A stretch of DNA of 64,000 nt from Mycobacterium fragae. Its GTDB lineage: Bacteria > Actinomycetota > Actinomycetes > Mycobacteriales > Mycobacteriaceae. The first letter of the stretch is position 1; each line of letters begins with the position of its first letter. A program made the translations under genes and the position numbers. The notes beneath the pieces are model-generated. The model was not told the origin of the DNA. It ran no database searches and saw only the letters and a program-made list of their open reading frames with translations. The stretch is from NCBI RefSeq assembly GCF_002102185.1, contig NZ_LQOW01000003.1, positions 248,001-312,000 on the forward strand, in the 5' to 3' direction. Of this stretch, positions 58,023-64,000 are shown in pieces.

Positions 58023-59231
58023 GTGCAGTACGGTTTCGGGATGCTCAGCGATGCCGACGGCCTTGCCGGCGGTCTGCTCGCCCTGTCCGATCGTGGCGCC
58101 GGTGTGCCGTTGCGCGAGCTGGTGCTCGTCGGGCTGACGGCCGCGATCGTCACCTACTTTGCGACCGGACCGGTGCGCCTGCTGGCCACCCGGTTGGGCG
58201 CCGTCGCCTACCCGCGCGAGCGCGATGTGCATGTGACCCCGACGCCCCGGATGGGCGGGCTGGCGATGTATCTCGGCATCATCTCGGCTGTCTTTCTGGC
58301 TTCCCAGCTGCCCGCGCTGACCCGCGGTTTCGTCTACTCCTCGGGCATGCCCGCGGTGGTGGTGGCGGGCGCGCTGATCATGGGCATCGGGCTGATCGAT
58401 GACCGGTGGGGCCTGGACGCACTGACCAAGTTCGCGGGTCAGATCACCGCGGCCAGCGTGCTGGTCACCATGGGAGTCGCCTGGAGTGTTCTCTACATTC
58501 CACTCGGCGGCGTCGGCACCATCGTGCTGGACCAGGTTTCCTCGATTCTGCTGACACTGGCGCTGACGGTGTCGATCGTCAACGCGATGAACTTCGTCGA
58601 CGGGCTCGACGGGCTGGCCGCCGGGCTGGGCCTGATCACCGCGCTGGCGATCTGCATGTTCTCGGTCGGCCTGCTTCGCGACCATGGCGGTGACGTGCTG
58701 TTCTATCCGCCGGCGGTGATCTCGGTGGTGCTGGCCGGGGCCTGTCTGGGCTTTCTGCCGCACAACTTCCACCCCGCCAAGATCTTCATGGGGGATTCCG
58801 GTTCGATGCTGATCGGTCTGATGTTGGCCGCCGCGTCGACGACCGCCGCAGGTCCGATTTCGCAGAACGCCTACGGCGCCCGCGATGTGTTTGCTTTGTT
58901 GTCGCCATTCCTGTTGGTGGTGGCCGTGATGTTCGTGCCGATGCTCGACCTGCTGCTCGCGATCGTGCGGCGCACCCGGGCGGGTCGCAGCGCGTTCAGC
59001 CCCGACAAGATGCATCTGCATCACCGGCTGCTGCAGATCGGTCATTCGCACCGGCGCGTGGTACTGATCATCTATCTATGGGTCGGCATCGTCGCTTTCG
59101 GCATGGCGAGCACCATCTTCTTCAATCCCCGCGACACCGGTGCCGTGATGCTGGCCGCGATTGCCATCGCAGTCGTCGCGACGTTGATCCCCTTGCTACG
59201 CCGGCGCGACGATATCTACGACGAGGAGTAG
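58023..59231 (+). CDS. wecA: Undecaprenyl-phosphate GlcNAc-1-P transferase WecA (Rfe)
   Basis: A 402-residue polyprenyl-phosphate sugar-1-phosphate transferase with about 11 helices. It makes decaprenyl-P-P-GlcNAc, the first step of the arabinogalactan linker. Key loops are DDRWGLDALTKF, NAMNFVDGLDGLAAG (Asp metal site), KIFMGDSGSMLIG and SPDKMHLHHRLL. GTG 58023 (VQYGFG) is chosen over the TTG at 58020 by comparison with Rv1302. Confidence 0.95.
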   Translation: MQYGFGMLSDADGLAGGLLALSDRGAGVPLRELVLVGLTAAIVTYFATGPVRLLATRLGAVAYPRERDVHVTPTPRMGGLAMYLGIISAVFLASQLPALTRGFVYSSGMPAVVVAGALIMGIGLIDDRWGLDALTKFAGQITAASVLVTMGVAWSVLYIPLGGVGTIVLDQVSSILLTLALTVSIVNAMNFVDGLDGLAAGLGLITALAICMFSVGLLRDHGGDVLFYPPAVISVVLAGACLGFLPHNFHPAKIFMGDSGSMLIGLMLAAASTTAAGPISQNAYGARDVFALLSPFLLVVAVMFVPMLDLLLAIVRRTRAGRSAFSPDKMHLHHRLLQIGHSHRRVVLIIYLWVGIVAFGMASTIFFNPRDTGAVMLAAIAIAVVATLIPLLRRRDDIYDEE

Positions 59232-59251
59232 TAGAGTCGCGCGAATTGTGG

Positions 59252-59257
59252 TACGGT
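59252..59257 (+). promoter_or_regulatory. Possible -10 box of the atp operon promoter
   Basis: TACGGT, about 20 bp after the wecA stop, in GTGGTACGGTGCAGC. It would give a leader of roughly 245 bases before the atpI-like GTG. No strong -35 is visible; uncertain. Confidence 0.3.
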
Positions 59258-59355
59258 GCAGCTAGAACCCGAATTAACCTCGCGGGTTGCCGGCCACTGG
59301 CCGTCGGACCCAACTCCGATCGCGCCGACTAACGACCGACAAAGGGAGCTACTCC

Positions 59356-59514
59356 TTGGGTGATTCGAGTGCGTTGATTGCCCTCCGATACGCTCAACGG
59401 GCCACGCTCGAATCAACCAGGCAGACTCCCAACCGTGGCGATCGCAAGCGCGGCGAAGCCGGGCGCAGCGGGTCGTCACGAGACAACCTAGCGAGGACTG
59501 AGGTGCAGCAGTGA
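59356..59514 (+). CDS. Possible leader peptide of the atp operon
   Basis: A 52-codon ORF starting at TTG 59356 with an excellent Shine-Dalgarno AAAGGGAG 7 bp upstream and ending in a TGA that overlaps the atpI-like GTG by 4 bp (GTGA at 59511-59514), the same coupling seen between real operon genes. The peptide is short and Arg/Ser-rich ([19 protein letters not shown], later [11 protein letters not shown]). No family known. The rest of 59232-59510 holds no other feature. Confidence 0.45.
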   Translation: MGDSSALIALRYAQRATLESTRQTPNRGDRKRGEAGRSGSSRDNLARTEVQQ

Positions 59515-59969
59515 CAACGCCAGCGCAGGACGCGCCGTTGGTGTTTCCGTCTGTTGCGTTCCGGCCGATTCGGCTTCTTGTCATCTCCGTTGCCCTGACC
59601 GCTGTGGCGATAGCCGCGGCCGGTTGGCTCGGGCACCCGATGGTTGGTGTGTTCATCGGGATCGGGCTTTTGATGGGTTTGCTCAACGCGCTCTTGGTGC
59701 GCCGTTCGGTCGCCGTCATCACCGCCGACGCGCATCCGCTCAAAAAGAAGTTGGCACTGAATTCAGCCGGGCGGCTGTTGGTGATCTCGGTGATCGGACT
59801 GATCATCGCGTTCGCCTTCCGGCCCGAGGGATTAGGCGTAGTTTTCGGACTTGCGCTCTTCCAATTGCTGCTGGTGTTCAGCACCGCGCTACCGGTTTGG
59901 CAGAAGCTGCGTGCGGGAGGAGCCGATCCGGACGGCGGCACCGAGGGGAGGGAAGACAGCGATGACTAA
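59511..59969 (+). CDS. AtpI-like ATP synthase operon membrane protein (Rv1303-like)
   Basis: A 152-residue protein with about four membrane helices (for example [49 protein letters not shown]). It has the place of AtpI/Rv1303 at the head of the atp operon; AtpI proteins help insert or assemble the c-ring, though this is not shown for mycobacteria. The GTG is coupled to an upstream ORF, and its end overlaps atpB by 8 bp. Confidence 0.85.
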   Translation: MTTPAQDAPLVFPSVAFRPIRLLVISVALTAVAIAAAGWLGHPMVGVFIGIGLLMGLLNALLVRRSVAVITADAHPLKKKLALNSAGRLLVISVIGLIIAFAFRPEGLGVVFGLALFQLLLVFSTALPVWQKLRAGGADPDGGTEGREDSDD

Positions 59970-60717
59970 GGCGCTCCTGGCCGAGGCCAGCATCGAAGTC
60001 GGCCAGCACAACACCGCCAAATGGTTCGGGATGACCGTCAACACCGACACCATATTGTCGAGCGCTATCGCCGCGGTGATCGTGATCGCCCTGGCGTTCT
60101 TCCTGCGTAGCAAGGTCACCTCGACCGGGGTGCCGGGCGGGGTTCAGTTGTTCTTCGAGGCGATCACCATCGGGATGCGCAACCAGATCGAGAGCGCGAT
60201 CGGTATGCGGATCGCCCCCTTCGTGTTGCCACTGGCGGTCACGATCTTCGTGTACATCCTCATCTCCAACTGGCTCGCGGTGCTGCCGCTGCAGTACACC
60301 GACGAGAAGGGGCACACCACCGAGTTGCTCAAGTCGGCCGCGGCCGACATCAACTACGTGCTGGCGCTGGCGTTGTTCGTGTTCATCTGCTATCACGCGG
60401 CCGGTTTCTGGCGGCGGGGCATTCTGGGCCATCCACTCGGGGTGCTCAAGGGCCACGTCGTTTTCATGGCCCCGTTCAATCTGGTCGAAGAGGTTGCCAA
60501 GCCGATCTCGTTGTCGCTCCGACTTTTCGGGAACATCTTTGCCGGCGGGATCCTGGTCGCGCTGATCGCACTGTTTCCGCCGTATGTCTTGTGGGCACCC
60601 AACGCCATCTGGAAAGCATTCGACTTGTTCGTCGGACTGATCCAGGCCTTCATCTTCGCGTTGCTGACGATCTTGTACTTCAGTCAGGCGATGGAGATGG
60701 AAGAAGACCACGTGTAG
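59962..60717 (+). CDS. atpB: ATP synthase F0 subunit a
   Basis: A 251-residue subunit a (Rv1304, 250) that forms the proton half-channels. The essential arginine is in [13 protein letters not shown] (helix 4), with [14 protein letters not shown] near residue 60 and [28 protein letters not shown] C-terminus in two parts. The ATG overlaps the atpI-like stop; the longer ORF start at 59851 lies inside it. Confidence 0.95.
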   Translation: MTKALLAEASIEVGQHNTAKWFGMTVNTDTILSSAIAAVIVIALAFFLRSKVTSTGVPGGVQLFFEAITIGMRNQIESAIGMRIAPFVLPLAVTIFVYILISNWLAVLPLQYTDEKGHTTELLKSAAADINYVLALALFVFICYHAAGFWRRGILGHPLGVLKGHVVFMAPFNLVEEVAKPISLSLRLFGNIFAGGILVALIALFPPYVLWAPNAIWKAFDLFVGLIQAFIFALLTILYFSQAMEMEEDHV

Positions 60718-60745
60718 GCCCAGACGACGGTTTCAGGATTGTTAG

Positions 60746-61051
<306 letters not shown>

Positions 61052-61060
61052 TCCACTGAA

Positions 61061-61588
61061 ATGGGTGACATGAGCGCTACCGTCCTGGCCGTCGCGGGCC
61101 GGGCCGCAGAGGAAGCCGAAGGCAACAACTTCCTCATCCCCAACGGGACCTTCTTCGTCGTGCTGATCATCTTCTTGATCGTGCTCGGCGTGATCGGCAC
61201 CTTCGTCGTGCCGCCGATCATGAGGGTGCTGCACGAGCGCGAGAACATGGTCACCAAGACGCTGGAGGACAACAAGAAGTCGGCAGAGCAGTTCGCCGCT
61301 GCTCAAGACGACTACGAGAAAGCGATGTCCGAAGCCCGGGTGGAGGCGTCGGCCGCCCGCGACAACGCCCGGGCCGAGGGCCGCAAGGTCGTCGAGGACA
61401 TGCGCGCCCAAGCGGAGGAACAGGTGGCTTCGACGCTGCAAGACGCCGGCGAGCAACTCAAGCGGGAGGGCGACGCGGTGGCAGCGGAGCTGCGCTCTCG
61501 GGTGGAGGGCATGTCCACGACGCTGGCCAGCCGCATCCTCGGCGTCGAGGTCACAACCTCGGTTACCACGACCGGGTCGGGGCGGTAG
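61061..61588 (+). CDS. atpF: ATP synthase F0 subunit b
   Basis: A 175-residue subunit b (Rv1306, 171): one N-terminal membrane helix ([18 protein letters not shown]) after NNFLIPN, then a long charged helix (about 55-150) that forms the peripheral stalk with the b' part of AtpFH. ATG 61061 (MGDMSATV) is used; the ATG at 61070 is an alternative. Confidence 0.93.
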   Translation: MGDMSATVLAVAGRAAEEAEGNNFLIPNGTFFVVLIIFLIVLGVIGTFVVPPIMRVLHERENMVTKTLEDNKKSAEQFAAAQDDYEKAMSEARVEASAARDNARAEGRKVVEDMRAQAEEQVASTLQDAGEQLKREGDAVAAELRSRVEGMSTTLASRILGVEVTTSVTTTGSGR

Positions 61589-61593
61589 TCAAC

Positions 61594-62934
61594 ATGTCGA
61601 CTTTCTTCGGGCAGCTGGCCGGGTTCGCCGTCATCGTGTTGCTGGTCTGGCGCTACGTCGTGCCGCCCGTGCGCAGGCTGATGACTGAGCGGCAAGAGAC
61701 CGTGCGACAAGAGCTGGAAGATTCCGCCGCGGCTGCCAAGCGGCTCGAAGAAGCCGGCCAAGCCCACGCCCAGGCGCTGGAGGAGGCCAAGGCCGAGGCG
61801 CGCCGAATCACCGAAGAAGCCCACGCGGATGCCGAACGTATCGCCGAACAACTGCACGCCCAAGCGGACGCCGAGGTCGAGCGCATCAAACAACAGGGCG
61901 CCAAACAGGTCGAGCTGATGCGAGCGCAGCTGATCCGCCAGCTGCGCCAGGACATCGGTACCGAATCTGTCCGGCGAGCAGGTGATTTGGTGCGTGGCTA
62001 TGTCGCCGACTCGGAGCAGCAGTCGGCCACCGTCGATCGCTTCCTCGACGATCTCGACGCGATGGCGCCGTCGGACGCCGAGGTCGAGTACCCCGTACTG
62101 GCGAAGATGCGTTCGGCCAGCCGACGGTCACTGGACGCTCTGGTGGACCGGTTCGGCGAGATCGCCGACGGCCTCGATGACAAGGCGCTGTCCACCCTCG
62201 CCGAGGAACTGGCATCGGTGGCTGCACTTCTGAACCGCGAGATCGTGGTCACCCGCTACCTCACCGTTCCGGCCGAGGACGCCGCACCCAGAATCCGGCT
62301 GATCGAACGGCTGGTAGCGGACAAGGTTGGAGACACCACACTGGACATACTCCGCAGTGCCGTCTCGCAGCGCTGGTCCACCAACTCCGACCTGGTCGAT
62401 GCTGTCGAACACATTGCGCGCCAAGCGTTGCTGATGCGCGCCGAACGAGCCGGCCAGGTCGACGAGGTTGAAGACCAGCTGTTCCGGTTCAGCCGCATCC
62501 TCGATGCTCAGCCCCGCCTCGCCATCCTGCTTGGCGACTATGCCGTTCCCCCCGAAGGCCGTGTCCAGTTGCTGCGCAACGTCCTCGACAGCGCCAGCGG
62601 CCGCGTCAACCCGATCGCTGCCGAGTTGCTGTCCCAGACGGTTGAATTGCTGCGCGGCCAGCCTGCCGAGGAGGCGGTGCTCGGTCTCGCCGAGGTGGCG
62701 GTAGCCCGCCGCGGTGAAGTCGTCGCACACGTCACCGCCGCGGCTGAACTCACCGACCGGCAGCTCGAGCGCCTCACCGAGGTGCTGAGCCGGATCTACA
62801 GCCATCCGGTGACGGTGCAGATGCAGATCGATCCCGAAGTGCTGGGCGGGCTTTCGATCACGGTGGGCGACGAGGTGATCGACGGCACGCTCTCCTCTCG
62901 CCTTGCCGCAGCCGAGACCCAGCTACCAGACTGA
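61594..62934 (+). CDS. atpFH: ATP synthase subunit b'-delta fusion
   Basis: A 446-residue fusion typical of mycobacteria (Rv1307). Residues 1-160 are a b'-type stalk: a membrane helix ([20 protein letters not shown]) and long charged helix. Residues about 170-446 are the delta subunit with an actinobacterial insert (roughly 190-300) and the C-terminal [20 protein letters not shown] hallmark. It links F1 to the stalk. It starts 6 bp after the atpF stop. Confidence 0.95.
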   Translation: MSTFFGQLAGFAVIVLLVWRYVVPPVRRLMTERQETVRQELEDSAAAAKRLEEAGQAHAQALEEAKAEARRITEEAHADAERIAEQLHAQADAEVERIKQQGAKQVELMRAQLIRQLRQDIGTESVRRAGDLVRGYVADSEQQSATVDRFLDDLDAMAPSDAEVEYPVLAKMRSASRRSLDALVDRFGEIADGLDDKALSTLAEELASVAALLNREIVVTRYLTVPAEDAAPRIRLIERLVADKVGDTTLDILRSAVSQRWSTNSDLVDAVEHIARQALLMRAERAGQVDEVEDQLFRFSRILDAQPRLAILLGDYAVPPEGRVQLLRNVLDSASGRVNPIAAELLSQTVELLRGQPAEEAVLGLAEVAVARRGEVVAHVTAAAELTDRQLERLTEVLSRIYSHPVTVQMQIDPEVLGGLSITVGDEVIDGTLSSRLAAAETQLPD

Positions 62935-62979
62935 ACTACCAACGAGTCATCACAATCACAATCAGGAAGACGAAAAGCC

Positions 62980-64000
62980 ATGGCAGAGTTGACAATCTCC
63001 GCTGACGACATTCAGGGCGCAATCGAGGAATACGTTAGCTCATTCACCTCCGACACCGCCCGCGAAGAGGTAGGCACCGTCGTCGACGCGGGTGACGGCA
63101 TCGCGCACGTCGAGGGAATGCCGTCGGTAATGACCCAGGAACTGCTCGAGTTTCCCGGCGGTGTGTTGGGTGTGGCGCTCAACCTCGACGAGCACAGCGT
63201 CGGCGCGGTGATCCTGGGTGACTTCGAGAAAATCGAAGAGGGCCAGCAGGTTAAGCGCACCGGCGATGTGCTGTCGGTCCCGGTCGGGGACGGGTTCCTG
63301 GGCCGGGTGATCAACCCGCTCGGCCATCCGATCGACGGCCGCGGCGACATCGAAGCTGACGAACGCAGGGCCTTGGAGATCCAGGCGCCCTCGGTGGTGC
63401 AGCGCCAGGGCGTCAAAGAGCCATTGCAGACCGGGATCAAGGCCATCGACTCGATGACCCCGATCGGCCGCGGGCAACGGCAGCTGATCATCGGCGACCG
63501 CAAGACCGGCAAGACCGCAGTGTGCGTGGACACCATCCTCAACCAGCGGCAAAACTGGGAATCCGGCGATGAGCAAAAGCAGGTGCGGTGTGTCTACGTA
63601 GCCATCGGGCAGAAGGGCACCACGATCGCCGCCGTGCATCACACGCTCGAGGAGGGCGGCGCGATGGACTACACGACGATCGTCGCCGCGCCCGCATCCG
63701 AGTCCGCAGGTTTCAAATGGCTTGCGCCATACACTGGTTCGGCGATCGCGCAGCACTGGATGTATGAGGGTAAGCATGTGCTGATCGTGTTCGACGACCT
63801 GAGCAAGCAGGCCGAGGCGTACCGCGCGATCTCGCTGCTGCTGCGCCGCCCACCCGGCCGCGAAGCCTACCCGGGCGACGTGTTCTATCTGCACTCGCGC
63901 CTGCTGGAGCGCTGCGCCAAGCTCTCCGACGACCTCGGGGGCGGCTCGTTGACCGGCCTGCCGATCATCGAGACCAAGGCCAACGACATCTCGGCCTACA
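62980..64000 (+). CDS. atpA: ATP synthase F1 subunit alpha (truncated by window end)
   Basis: The first 340 residues of the alpha subunit (Rv1308), continuing past the right edge. N-terminal beta-barrel ([15 protein letters not shown]), Walker A GDRKTGKT (172-179), [18 protein letters not shown] (Walker B) and [35 protein letters not shown] upstream gives a modest ribosome-binding site for ATG 62980. The alpha subunit binds nucleotide non-catalytically; the mycobacterial C-terminal extension lies outside this window. Confidence 0.97.
   Translation, partial: MAELTISADDIQGAIEEYVSSFTSDTAREEVGTVVDAGDGIAHVEGMPSVMTQELLEFPGGVLGVALNLDEHSVGAVILGDFEKIEEGQQVKRTGDVLSVPVGDGFLGRVINPLGHPIDGRGDIEADERRALEIQAPSVVQRQGVKEPLQTGIKAIDSMTPIGRGQRQLIIGDRKTGKTAVCVDTILNQRQNWESGDEQKQVRCVYVAIGQKGTTIAAVHHTLEEGGAMDYTTIVAAPASESAGFKWLAPYTGSAIAQHWMYEGKHVLIVFDDLSKQAEAYRAISLLLRRPPGREAYPGDVFYLHSRLLERCAKLSDDLGGGSLTGLPIIETKANDISAY

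Noticed and set aside
57255..59051. 598-codon open frame on the minus strand
   Set aside because: It is antisense to prmC, sua5 and wecA and is rich in His, Arg, Gln and Gly, the usual shadow of GC-rich codons; the sense genes have clear family motifs.

Overview
This window is a 64 kb stretch of the chromosome of a slow-growing-type Mycobacterium. The high G+C, GTG/ATG start usage, 4-bp start/stop overlaps and above all the gene order match the M. tuberculosis Rv1257c-Rv1308 segment (efflux pump tap to ATP synthase), identified here from remembered family sequences. AtpE carries methionine at position 63 (Glu61-Ala62-Met63-Tyr64). Published work records that change as natural in M. xenopi, M. 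shimoidei and M. novocastrense, so the M. xenopi group is the best guess. This is an inference, not a proven identification.

Layout. 1-10.2 kb: start of a GlcD-like FAD oxidase, two tiny membrane ORFs, Tap efflux pump, type 5 uracil-DNA glycosylase udgB with a flavin monooxygenase, a luciferase-like oxidoreductase, a deazaflavin nitroreductase-like protein, a HIT hydrolase, a MalY-like aminotransferase, amidase amiB2, a hypoxanthine-DNA-glycosylase-like protein and the pH-responsive-type adenylyl cyclase (Rv1264). 10.2-20.4 kb: abmR (Rv1265) with its probable Mcr11 sRNA region, a lone PaaK-like adenylating enzyme, two tandem pknH-like receptor kinases, two secreted/lipoprotein genes (Rv1269c, lprA) and a double-FHA ABC exporter resembling Rv1747. 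embR, next to pknH in M. tuberculosis, is absent. All three signalling genes (pknH1, pknH2, FHA-ABC) share an almost superimposable 44-45 bp promoter with 11-bp-spaced direct repeats. This looks like an undescribed small regulon and is the most interesting signal in the window.

20.4-36.3 kb: heterodimeric ABC exporter Rv1272c/Rv1273c, lipoproteins lprB/lprC, a SixA-like phosphatase, an SbcD/SbcC-like (YhaO/YhaN-like) nuclease pair, a 16-codon remnant of the Rv1279 GMC oxidoreductase, an EspI-like MinD/ParA ATPase in its place, and the oppBCDA peptide importer. 36.4-44.8 kb: beta-carbonic anhydrase, a hotdog thioesterase, the sulfate-activation operon cysD-cysNC-cysQ, an Rrf2 regulator, two VOC proteins, an LLM oxidoreductase, a methyltransferase, a DUF2237 protein and tRNA-Arg(CCG).

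44.8-64 kb: a densely packed housekeeping run: argS-lysA-hom-thrC-thrB, rho (long leader with a uORF and a hairpin), an inserted fadD, rpmE, prfA-prmC-sua5-wecA, then the atp operon (atpI-like, atpB, atpE, atpF, atpFH fusion, atpA truncated by the window end) preceded by a possible leader peptide.

No insertion sequence, phage, CRISPR array or replication origin was seen. Differences from M. tuberculosis are clean gene replacements at conserved junctions.
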